Assembly: GCA_029240105.1 (NCBI GenBank) | Contig: JARBTR010000006.1 | Span: 372,001-436,000, forward strand | Length of the DNA: 64,000 nucleotides | Reading direction: 5' to 3' | Source: Caryophanales bacterium | GTDB taxonomy: Bacteria > Bacillota > Bacilli > JARBTR01 | Shown here: one piece after another, positions 7,974 to 15,493 of the stretch | Layout of the letters: each line of letters opens with the position of its first letter | Position numbering within the stretch: position 1 is the first letter of the stretch | Made by a program: the position numbers and the translations under genes | The notes under the pieces: generated by a model | Database searches by the model: none | Seen by the model: only the letters and a program-made list of their open reading frames with translations | Told to the model about the DNA's origin: nothing

Positions 7974-9872
7974 TTATTGCCAAATTCCGCCTGGAAGACC
8001 ATTGTTTCCAAGACCAGTTGGTGAACCAACACCAGTTGATCCGTTGTTACCTAAACCAGCGTAGTGTGATGAAATGTGACATCCATAACATACTGACATG
8101 TTAGTGTAACGCTTTAAAGCAGAAGATGGGTTGATATCTTTTAAGTGAGCAGTTGCATCAGTTAAGTTCATTGGAACAGGATTTGCTAATGAATTGTCTC
8201 CTGAAAGCATTAATGATTCAAGAGTGTTGCCAGTAGCATCTCTCATGAATGTGATATCAGTTCCGTGAGCGTAGTGACAGTAAGCACAGCTACGTCCAGA
8301 AGATGTTGAGTTAGCTGTATGGTGGTAAGCTTTTTCGCCATTATCACCAGTTGTTGCGTAACCACTTGCACTTGCATAGTCAACGTGACAAGTACCACAG
8401 TATTGAGCATATGGAACTGTAGCTTGTGATGATACTAGATTTGTTGAGTACCAAGGAGTTTTTGTTTCTTGTACTCCATTTACAGGTGCAGCTGCAGTAG
8501 GAACTTGTGGAAGCTTAACAATTTGCAATGCACGGAAATTGCTTACAGTTTCAATTTCAGTAGCAGTTTTGAAATAACCTTTAACGTTATTTAAGCTAGT
8601 GAATGTTGCTGCAGGTGATACAGTGAAGTCACCAGTTCCGTTTTTAACTGTGTTGAAAGGAATACGTTGCCATTTAGTTGGATTAGAAGAACCTTCTAGA
8701 TATTTAACGAATTGCCAGATGATGTCTCCTTCAACTAGTTTAGTACCAGCATAGTATCCACCAACTGCAACGTCAGCAGCAGTTACTGTGTATTTCATTA
8801 ATTTTAATTCTTGGTCAACAGCTAAAGCCGGAGTACCTAAGTTTCCATTTGAGTCTAAAATAGACTTATCTGTAGCGTTTACAGTGAATGTTTGAGCTGA
8901 TGCATCAACAACAGGTACGTTAGCGAATAATCCACCATACCATTGTTTTAAAGATGTTCCATCGTAGTTGTATGTTCTTGGAACATTCATGAATCCAGCA
9001 GTGTTAGTGCCTAATAAACGTGAGCTGTAAGATCCGTGTGGATTGTGACAAGTATCACAAGAGAATTCTCCACTCCAGTTTGCACCAGAAATTGACATGT
9101 TAGATCCTGGAGCTGCAGATAACTCAACTGTTTCGTTAGTTAAGTGAACTGACATGTTACCTGCTACAGTTCCAGCAAATGTACCAGAACCATTATCTTG
9201 AGCCATTGAAGTTGGGAATACGTTGTAAATTGTCATACCAGTACCGTCATGACAAGCGATACATGCTTCTTCAGCAGTTTCCTTGAATAACAAGTTTTTA
9301 CCTGCTGCAGTATGCGTTTGGTGACAGCTTGCGCAACTGTTCGTGTTGTTTCTGTAGTCACCGTGAGTTTTGTGGCCAGAAATACCTTTTGCTAATTGAC
9401 CTTGACCAGTTCCGTTTGCGTTAGGAATGTCATTGTCTTTAATTTCTGTAGCGCCAAGATATAAGATATTGTTTGCATTGTAGTCTTCACTAAATTCGAA
9501 AGTGAAGTCAGTAGATGTGAACGTTGAAGCTTTATCAGCGCCAGTTTTTGCAACTACAGTTACATAGTAGTCTTGACCTTCAACTACGCCATCAAATTGA
9601 GCATAGTTTGTAGTTACATCTTGCATTGCGCCAGCGACTGTGTCATCGCTTGCATTGAATAAAGTGATTTCCCATCCAGTTTCTGCAGGTGTTACTTGAC
9701 CTTTAGAATAAGATGGACCTTGAGCACCTGGTGATACTTGAACAGTATCAGCATCAACTGCTTTGATACCAACGCCAGCTGTAGCTGCAGGCTTAGCAGC
9801 CATTGCGATCGTACCGATTGAAAGAACTAAAATTGCTACTAACAATGAGAAGCCAATTTTAAAGTTTTTCAT
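7974..9872 (-). CDS. Secreted six-haem c-type cytochrome, OmcS-like, with extra N-terminal domain
   Basis: 632 residues. A Sec signal peptide (about 1-26, ending AMAA) is followed by a beta-rich, fibronectin-III-like stretch (about 30-128). Six CXXCH motifs start at about C180, C204, C272, C492, C529 and C595. Haems 1, 3 and 5 are CXXCHxxH (CASCHQTH, CDTCHNPH, CAYCHYAH). Haem 4 is CGTCHVDY and haem 6 follows SALKRYTNMS. This order and the CHxxH pattern on haems 1, 3 and 5 match OmcS as I remember it. About 215 residues without haems separate haems 3 and 4. There is no sortase motif or membrane tail, so it should be released or polymerise outside the cell. GGGAGGAAACAAA precedes the ATG. It has its own promoter region and terminator. 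It is a paralogue of 15494-16930. Confidence 0.93.
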   Translation of the reverse strand: MKNFKIGFSLLVAILVLSIGTIAMAAKPAATAGVGIKAVDADTVQVSPGAQGPSYSKGQVTPAETGWEITLFNASDDTVAGAMQDVTTNYAQFDGVVEGQDYYVTVVAKTGADKASTFTSTDFTFEFSEDYNANNILYLGATEIKDNDIPNANGTGQGQLAKGISGHKTHGDYRNNTNSCASCHQTHTAAGKNLLFKETAEEACIACHDGTGMTIYNVFPTSMAQDNGSGTFAGTVAGNMSVHLTNETVELSAAPGSNMSISGANWSGEFSCDTCHNPHGSYSSRLLGTNTAGFMNVPRTYNYDGTSLKQWYGGLFANVPVVDASAQTFTVNATDKSILDSNGNLGTPALAVDQELKLMKYTVTAADVAVGGYYAGTKLVEGDIIWQFVKYLEGSSNPTKWQRIPFNTVKNGTGDFTVSPAATFTSLNNVKGYFKTATEIETVSNFRALQIVKLPQVPTAAAPVNGVQETKTPWYSTNLVSSQATVPYAQYCGTCHVDYASASGYATTGDNGEKAYHHTANSTSSGRSCAYCHYAHGTDITFMRDATGNTLESLMLSGDNSLANPVPMNLTDATAHLKDINPSSALKRYTNMSVCYGCHISSHYAGLGNNGSTGVGSPTGLGNNGLPGGIWQ

Positions 9873-10014
9873 TTTGTTTCCTCCCTAATTTTTTTTCCTG
9901 TTTTACAGGATTGCTGAGTTCTGTCTCTTAAAAGAATGTGCTATTCCCAAAACACATATGTTCTTTCTCGAAACTTCATCTCAACCACATATTAATAATA
10001 AACTATTTTTACAT

Positions 10015-10057
10015 AAATAAATCGTTCAAAAATGACTAATTTTTGAACGATTTATTT
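10015..10057. repeat. Perfect 18-bp inverted repeat (stem-loop) upstream of cytochrome gene
   Basis: Arms 10015-10032 and 10040-10057 are exact reverse complements with a 7-nt loop. It is followed by a short T-run on the + strand. No gene ends nearby, so it could be an attenuator or mRNA-stabilising hairpin in the leader, or the terminator of a small RNA. Confidence 0.6.
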
Positions 10058-10363
10058 TTCTAGTATAGGTTCTACAAAATATAGGACTAATAGAAAAAAT
10101 CTATTAGTCTTATTTGTAAAAAAACAAAAACATACCGGACTTCGATACTATATAATCTTCCCAAAACAAACCAAAAGAGTCCGTGTATTTCTTATTCTAA
10201 TCATATCAAAATGCTTTTTGGAATTAAAGATGAAGCTGTTACTATTTCATAAATGAAAATGTTTTTTTGATGGTAACAAGGTCATGGTTGCTTGGGGGAA
10301 CTTATCTCATAATGCACATCAATTCTCACATTGTATTAATTCAACTTACATGGAAAAAAGAAA

Positions 10364-10381
10364 TTTGTGAATGCGTCACAA
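10364..10381. promoter_or_regulatory. Candidate ResD/Rex-type operator
   Basis: TTGTGA-ATGCG-TCACAA (10365-10381) is a perfect 6-bp inverted repeat with a 5-nt spacer. It contains TTTGTGAAT (10364-10372), the ResD-box consensus I remember from Bacillus. The Rex consensus has one more base between half-sites. It lies about 490 bp upstream of the cytochrome start. Confidence 0.4.
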
Positions 10382-10810
10382 AACCATCCTTTATTGATGT
10401 TCACACATGCATTCAAAATTTGTATTTCAGGTGAAAAAGGATAAGATTTTACTGTAGGCATTAACTAAGCCATTTCATCTACCTGACATCACTGTAGATC
10501 CTTAATGTCTTATTACTAAGCAGGATAAATTTATTATTTCAAAAAATTCAAAAGAAGCAAAAAACATCTCATATTGCTAAAAATTGTTATGTTTCCTGCT
10601 CTACAGCTAAACACGTCTTTTGCTCTCTATTACACTATTAAGTAATGATGCCATCTGTTTTAATAGTTGATGAATTTCATTCTATGGGGAATGCAATAGA
10701 AAGAATGTCCACATTTGTGTAGACGGAGAAACTAGAGAATTGAAAATAAGAATATATTTATGCTAAATCATTGGAATCGCTTTTCCAAATTTTTGTCAAC
10801 AAAAACAAAA

Positions 10811-10849
10811 AAGCTTAATCAATGAATTATTTATTCATTGATTAAGCTT
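10811..10849 (-). terminator. Terminator of the 12-haem/TPR/NHL operon (bidirectional)
   Basis: A 17-bp perfect stem (10811-10827 with 10833-10849) with a 5-nt loop is followed on the reverse strand by TTTTGTTTTT. It lies about 30 bp after the NHL gene stop, so the first three genes of module A end here. Confidence 0.92.
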
Positions 10850-10880
10850 TTTAACTTCAATTCGTTCTGTTTAACAAGCC

Positions 10881-11828
10881 TTAATATACTGTTACTCTAT
10901 TATTTCCCGTATCGGTGATATAAAGTGTTCCGTCAGTATCTATAAAGATCGAATTCGCTAAAATAAAGTTCTCATTATCGGCGCCAAAAGAACCAAAGAT
11001 AAACTTTTGTTTTCCCTTTGTATCGTAACCATGGATACGGTGAGAAAGTTTATCTACAATGTACAATGTCCCGGTGTCCTTATTAACTGCCATTCCTCGT
11101 GGATTGATAAAAGCAGCCTGACCACTGTTATCTTTTGTTCCATTTAAAGGAAGCATAAAATTACCTTTAGAATCAAACTTAAGCACTCTATTATTTGCAG
11201 AGTCGCTTACAAATATATCTTTCCCATCTGTAATAACGAAGTTTGGAGCAGAGAGTTCTAATCCATCAAAAGCCCCTTTAATTTCAAGTAGCTTTTTACC
11301 ATTTAAGTCAAATACATAGACTTTATTTGCTGTCAAATCTGTCATATACAGTTTTTCATTTTCAATACGAAGGCCACCTGGACCTTCAAATGTTACGCCT
11401 TGTGGTGTAAAGTACTTAATGAACTTCCCATTCATATCAAAAATAGAAATGTTTTTGTTGTATAAATCTCCAACCCAAATTTGATTATTAGCTGTAGTTA
11501 TACCGTACGGGAACATAAATTCTCCCTTTGTGTATCCTTTTTTACCAAATGAAAATTTAAGTTCGTATTCCGTATCAAAAGCTTGGACTCGTTGGTTGTT
11601 CGTATCCGTTACAAATATTAAGTCATTTACTTTTACTACATCCATTGGTTTATTTAATGGGGAATCAAAACTACCATAAATAGCTCCAGTAAAGGTTCTC
11701 ATTGAATTTCCATTATTCGTATCTACTACTTTTGTTGGGTTATAGCCAAAGAAATACATAATTAGAAATAGAATTAAAGTTATAATGACTAATGATGTCA
11801 TGATGCCATATGTTAATTTTTTAGACAA
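10881..11828 (-). CDS. NHL-repeat beta-propeller protein, membrane-anchored (module A)
   Basis: 315 residues: an N-terminal membrane helix (about 7-27), then an extracytoplasmic six-bladed NHL propeller. Repeats are visible as PMDVVKVNDLIFVTDTNNQRVQAF, GEFMFPYGITTANNQIWVGD, FVITDGKDIFVSDSANNRVLKF, NPRGMAVNKDTGTLYIVD and a final LYITDTGNNRVTVY, which probably closes the ring with the first blade. NHL propellers are usually protein-interaction platforms. The start is TTG at 11828 with AAGGAG about 10 bp upstream. It lies 17 bp after the TPR gene in the same operon, and its paralogue 17060-18049 holds the same place in module B. I infer a role in export or assembly of the secreted cytochrome. 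Confidence 0.88.
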   Translation of the reverse strand: MSKKLTYGIMTSLVIITLILFLIMYFFGYNPTKVVDTNNGNSMRTFTGAIYGSFDSPLNKPMDVVKVNDLIFVTDTNNQRVQAFDTEYELKFSFGKKGYTKGEFMFPYGITTANNQIWVGDLYNKNISIFDMNGKFIKYFTPQGVTFEGPGGLRIENEKLYMTDLTANKVYVFDLNGKKLLEIKGAFDGLELSAPNFVITDGKDIFVSDSANNRVLKFDSKGNFMLPLNGTKDNSGQAAFINPRGMAVNKDTGTLYIVDKLSHRIHGYDTKGKQKFIFGSFGADNENFILANSIFIDTDGTLYITDTGNNRVTVY

Positions 11829-11845
11829 TTCAGTACAACTCCTTT

Positions 11846-12535
11846 TTATTTTTTAGATTTTTTCACTCTATCTAACGCTTTAATAGCTTCACTGTAAACC
11901 GGATTGAAGTCTACTGCAGCCTTATAATAGACAATTGCATTTTCTATATCTTTTTTACCTTCGTATGATTGTCCCATCTCATATAAAATAGTCGCACTAG
12001 AAGGGTTTAGCTCATTAGCCTTTTTTAGAGCCTCGAGTGATTTATCGTATTCTTTTAAACTTCTTAAACAACGACCTTTAATTTCAAAACCACGATAATC
12101 ATTTTTCGCAAGTTTTGTAGCTTTTGTAGCTTGGGTTAAGGCTTTGTTTATTTTTTCTTGTGCTTCGTACACGATTGCTAAGTTTATAACTGCCGGATAA
12201 TGGTTTTTATTTAGTTTTAAAGCAGTTTCGTATTGTTCAATTGCCGCCGGGTAATCTTCATCTAAGAAATATGAATACCCTAAAGTAACACGAAGTGCTG
12301 GATCATTTGGTTTTTTATCGACTTGCTTCTGGTTAAAAGCTATTTGTGCTTGAACGCGACTATCAACACCGTAAGTCATAAATTTATTACTTAGAAAAAA
12401 TAATAATGCTACACAACCTACTAATGTAATCAAAATCAAGGAAAGCGATGTTACTAGACTAAATTTCTTTGTTTTCTTTTTTTTCTTAACCACTTTAACT
12501 TCACTTTGATTAATTTCTTTTTCTTTTCCTTCCAT
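11846..12535 (-). CDS. TPR protein, membrane-anchored (module A)
   Basis: 229 residues: a basic cytoplasmic start (KKKKKTKK), one membrane helix (about 27-49), then four to five TPR units outside. Clear examples are ALRVTLGYSYFLDEDYPAAIEQYETAL, AVINLAIVYEAQEKINKAL, GRCLRSLKEYDKSLEALKKA and ILYEMGQSYEGKKDIENAIVYYKAA with the usual W/L-G-Y-A-x-x-P spacing. TPR arrays bind peptides or other proteins. TTAGGAGGTCCATT precedes the start. It lies between the 12-haem and NHL genes and is paralogous to 18073-18807. It is probably an assembly or scaffold factor for the cytochrome system, but this is inference from context. Confidence 0.88.
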   Translation of the reverse strand: MEGKEKEINQSEVKVVKKKKKTKKFSLVTSLSLILITLVGCVALLFFLSNKFMTYGVDSRVQAQIAFNQKQVDKKPNDPALRVTLGYSYFLDEDYPAAIEQYETALKLNKNHYPAVINLAIVYEAQEKINKALTQATKATKLAKNDYRGFEIKGRCLRSLKEYDKSLEALKKANELNPSSATILYEMGQSYEGKKDIENAIVYYKAAVDFNPVYSEAIKALDRVKKSKK

Positions 12536-12600
12536 AATGGACCTCCTAACAAATTTAAAAGTTACATATTTTTAATTAAAGGCATAAAACTTATTCCTAA

Positions 12601-14583
12601 TTAATCACCAGGCTGCCTAAATTCCTTATGACACTTAGCACATGCGCTTCTTGAATGGCATCTAAAACATGATGCATCAATTTTATCACCCTTTTTTAAA
12701 GGAACAGGATGGCTTCTGTACATAGCAAAGTTCTTTGCATGTTTTGCTGGATGACACGTTCTGCACGTTGTTCCTGTAACAGCATTTCTTCTAGACTTCA
12801 TCTGAGTAGCCGGATGGCAACTATAGCATTTCCTATCGTTTTTTGAAGCTAGACTTCCATGCCGTTTAAAGAAGTTTCCTTCATGACTTTTTGGTTTTGT
12901 TCTATGACAGTCTCTACAAAACTTATTTTCTAAAACATAGTTTTCAACTGTCATAACATTCTTTTCTTTTGATACAATTTTAATTCCATTGTTATTTTTA
13001 GTAGACTCCTGTACAACTTCAATCGGATCAGGTGTGTTATACGCGTGGCATTTATGACACTTTTCAATATCATCTCTTGCTAAAGTCCCATGAGTGCCTT
13101 CATCTACAAAACCTGTTTTTTTATGAGATTCGGGTACCATCCCTGTTGAATGGCATCCCTCGCATTTCGTTGTAATCTCACGAGCCATATGACAATTCAT
13201 ACATTCATCCATGGTGAGTTTGGTATATCTTTCATCACTCATGGCTGATTTACCCACTATTTCGTTCCACTGAGAAAGATTTTTTTTCTGAGTTAAATTA
13301 CGATCGGCAATTTGACCATGTGCAACCCCACTATGACAATCCACGCAAGCTATACCGTTATTGGCATGTCGATCATGCGGTATAATCCAATCACCTTCAT
13401 GGGTAACAGCTCTTTTTTTCATGTCATGACACTTATTGCACGCTGCATCATCAATGGGTCTCTTTGTAACAATCGGTGGTTCAACTCTGTTGGAAAGCTT
13501 ATTAAAAAACATTCCTGCTGTTCTAGCTTTCTCTTTAAACATTTCCTCCAGACCAGGATTTGTGTGGCAATCTACACACTCCACATCCGAATGAGAAGAT
13601 GCCATTAATGTGTAATGTTCCGGTCTCATTTCGTGACATGACTTACAAAATTCCTTCTTAGATGTTGAAGTGAATCCAAAAAAACTGATAGTAAAGAAGA
13701 TAAATAAGAAAACAAATGTAGATGTTAATCCTTTGTACAGCTTTACTTTCTTTTCTTGAATCTGCTCTTCAGTGAGTTGTGGCTTATTCTTTTTAGAAAA
13801 CCACTTTCTCTTCTTGGGCTTTTCAGCATACTCCTCTTCTTCATCGTCACTTAACAATTCTACAATATTTGATTCTTCTTCGGTAGATATTATTTGTTTA
13901 GATTTTGAAGTTTCTGTTTTGGTCAGATTTGTATGCTCATCTTGTTGTTCTTCTGTTACGGATTTGTATTCTTTATTTTCTGAAGATAGTTTTTCACTAC
14001 TTCCAAATATTCGCTTGAAAAATAGCCCTATAGATTTTATCTCATCTTTAAAGCTTGGTGTTTGATTATCTTCGTCGTCGTCTTCGTCGTCTTCTTCATC
14101 TTTTTCGGCAACATTTTTATTATCTTTTTTAATTTCTATTAAACTTTGCTTTTTTTCATCTCTAAAACTGATATTACCATCATTCTCCAGTGAGGATTCA
14201 TCTTTTTCACTTACTTCGAAAGAATTTTCCTTTTCACTTTCTGTAGATGGATTTTCTTCTTTTTCTACAGTTGAACTTTCTTTCTTGCTTTCTTCAGAAG
14301 GATTTTCATTTTCTCTTTCTGCAGAAGGATTTTCTGTTTCTCTTTCTACAGACGGATACTCTGTTTCTCTTTCTGCAGGCGGATTTTCTCCACTTCCTTC
14401 AGATGAGTTCTCTGTTTGGCTTTCTTCAGAAGGATTTTCTGCTTCTCTTTCTACAGATGGATTTTCTGTTCTTCTGAACAATTTCTTAATGAAATTCCCT
14501 ATTGCTCTCATTTCATCTAAGAAACTAGGAGCGGGTTCATTTTCAATTTCGTTATCAAGATCTATATTTTTTTTATTGTTCAA
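12601..14583 (-). CDS. 12-haem NapC/NrfH-type membrane cytochrome with long acidic cytoplasmic N-terminus (module A)
   Basis: 660 residues. Residues 1-283 form a highly acidic, low-complexity tail rich in NPS-ERE repeats. A membrane helix follows (about 285-304), then 12 CXXCH motifs in about 345 residues. The first four resemble NapC/NirT quinol dehydrogenases: CKSCHEM, CVDCHTNPG, CNKCHDMKK, CVDCHSGVAHG. The rest are CMNCH, CEGCH, CHKCH, CRDCH, CYSCH, CRTCH, CFRCH and CAKCH. The likely role is oxidation of menaquinol and transfer of electrons outward across the wall. The start is TTG with GGAGAGG upstream. The tail contains two copies of a PSFxDExxxIGxFxKxxF motif (about 18-39 and 175-197); the paralogue 18827-19999 lacks such a tail. 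Confidence 0.92.
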   Translation of the reverse strand: MNNKKNIDLDNEIENEPAPSFLDEMRAIGNFIKKLFRRTENPSVEREAENPSEESQTENSSEGSGENPPAERETEYPSVERETENPSAERENENPSEESKKESSTVEKEENPSTESEKENSFEVSEKDESSLENDGNISFRDEKKQSLIEIKKDNKNVAEKDEEDDEDDDEDNQTPSFKDEIKSIGLFFKRIFGSSEKLSSENKEYKSVTEEQQDEHTNLTKTETSKSKQIISTEEESNIVELLSDDEEEEYAEKPKKRKWFSKKNKPQLTEEQIQEKKVKLYKGLTSTFVFLFIFFTISFFGFTSTSKKEFCKSCHEMRPEHYTLMASSHSDVECVDCHTNPGLEEMFKEKARTAGMFFNKLSNRVEPPIVTKRPIDDAACNKCHDMKKRAVTHEGDWIIPHDRHANNGIACVDCHSGVAHGQIADRNLTQKKNLSQWNEIVGKSAMSDERYTKLTMDECMNCHMAREITTKCEGCHSTGMVPESHKKTGFVDEGTHGTLARDDIEKCHKCHAYNTPDPIEVVQESTKNNNGIKIVSKEKNVMTVENYVLENKFCRDCHRTKPKSHEGNFFKRHGSLASKNDRKCYSCHPATQMKSRRNAVTGTTCRTCHPAKHAKNFAMYRSHPVPLKKGDKIDASCFRCHSRSACAKCHKEFRQPGD

Positions 14584-14677
14584 TTTTCCCCTCTCCTTTT
14601 TTATTCAGAAAGATGATATCCCACCTTTTTTCTGCTATTTTAGTATCTTACTTTTTATTTAAGATTCCAATGAAAAA

Positions 14678-14686
14678 TTTGTGAAA
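14678..14686. promoter_or_regulatory. TTTGTGAAA half-site upstream of the 12-haem gene
   Basis: TTTGTGAAA differs at one base from the ResD-box consensus TTTGTGAAT and lies about 95 bp upstream of the module A operon. The other half (ATTACAA) is degenerate. Weak on its own; of interest because similar sites occur at 10364 and 36900. Confidence 0.25.
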
Positions 14687-14753
14687 TAGAATTACAAGTT
14701 CTTCCTTTGTCCTTTTTCAGACAAGGAAACTTCACATTAAACACACAACAACA

Positions 14754-14776
14754 AAAAAAGAAGCATTTCAGCTTCT
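14754..14776 (-). terminator. Terminator of the 183-aa gene
   Basis: A 6-bp stem AGAAGC/GCTTCT (14759-14776) is followed on the reverse strand by TTTTTTTG. It lies about 45 bp after the stop of 14821-15372. Confidence 0.75.
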
Positions 14777-14820
14777 CAATATAGATTTAACGTTCTTCAC
14801 TTATTTTTGAATTGGTTTTC

Positions 14821-15372
14821 TTAAAATAATTCTCTATTTATCCAATAGATTTTCCATTCACCGCTCTCTTTACGAAAGTGAACTTTATAAAACTCTTCAG
14901 TTGAGGATGATTCAATCTCTCCTAAAATTAGTTCTTTCTTGTTCGTAACAACAATTAGTTTCATATACGCTCTATTCAAATCGTAGTCAAAGTCAACAAC
15001 TTCATTAATGTTAATTTTGTATTCTTTAAAAACTTGTTGTTTCTGAATCTGTGATTCTACGAATGATGTATATCTTATAAAGTCCTGGTCAGCCAATTTT
15101 GAACCTTTATAGACATAGCGGCTAATCAAATGTGAAATATCGATGGCTGAATCTCTCGAAAAATAGCCAGGAACCTGAACTTCAGGAAACTGGTATTGAC
15201 TGGGTAACAGTGCTTCTTCTGTCAAATTTTCCTGATAACTCGTTATTAACTCAAGTAATTCGTTTTCAGCAGGCTCCACTATTTTTAATACGTAAATTGT
15301 ATAACATGCCAAAAAACTAATTGCAATTATGATGCCTATTTTTATTTTCGTTTCAGAGACATATTTTTTCAT
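14821..15372 (-). CDS. Unknown single-pass exported protein between the two cytochrome modules
   Basis: I do not recognise this 183-residue protein. It has an N-terminal membrane helix (about 10-29) and no cysteine pair or haem motif; the only Cys is in the helix. The outer domain ends in a beta-rich segment with KLIVVTNKKELILGEIES and FRKESGEWKIYWINRELF, which looks like an NTF2-like or cystatin-like cone fold ending with a Trp-rich strand. GGGAGTTAAGAT precedes the ATG. It lies just downstream of the module B cytochrome, which has its own terminator, and has its own terminator. Its position suggests an accessory role in the cytochrome system. Confidence 0.6.
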   Translation of the reverse strand: MKKYVSETKIKIGIIIAISFLACYTIYVLKIVEPAENELLELITSYQENLTEEALLPSQYQFPEVQVPGYFSRDSAIDISHLISRYVYKGSKLADQDFIRYTSFVESQIQKQQVFKEYKININEVVDFDYDLNRAYMKLIVVTNKKELILGEIESSSTEEFYKVHFRKESGEWKIYWINRELF

Positions 15373-15450
15373 ATCTTAACTCCCAAAATAATGGTATGAA
15401 ACCCTGAGTTTAATTATAACTCTAAGGCAATAAAAACGGACTTACAAAAA

Positions 15451-15473
15451 AGAGAATGCGAGATGCATTCTCT
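15451..15473 (-). terminator. Terminator of the 478-aa cytochrome gene
   Basis: A 9-bp perfect stem AGAGAATGC/GCATTCTCT (15451-15459, 15465-15473) with a 5-nt loop is followed by TTTTTTGT on the reverse strand, about 20 bp past the stop codon. Confidence 0.9.
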
Positions 15474-15493
15474 TCTTTGTACATTATTTATGA

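Larger units (their letters stand above)
9873..10880. other. 1-kb intergenic region upstream of the six-haem cytochrome
   Basis: No convincing gene on either strand; the longest open stretches have no ribosome binding site. It holds an 18-bp perfect inverted repeat (10015-10057), a palindromic TTTGTGAAT-containing site (10364-10381) and the terminator of the upstream operon (10811-10849). Such a long leader between the first three genes of the module and the cytochrome gene suggests separate regulation of the abundant secreted product. Confidence 0.6.

Noticed and set aside
10200-10450. Possible degraded transposase fragment
   Set aside because: Several short open stretches only; none gives a recognisable transposase motif on either strand.
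14247-14662. Long + strand ORFs (repetitive, hydrophobic) opposite the acidic tail of the 12-haem gene
   Set aside because: They are antisense shadows of the NPS-ERE repeat region; no ribosome binding site and the composition follows the repeat.
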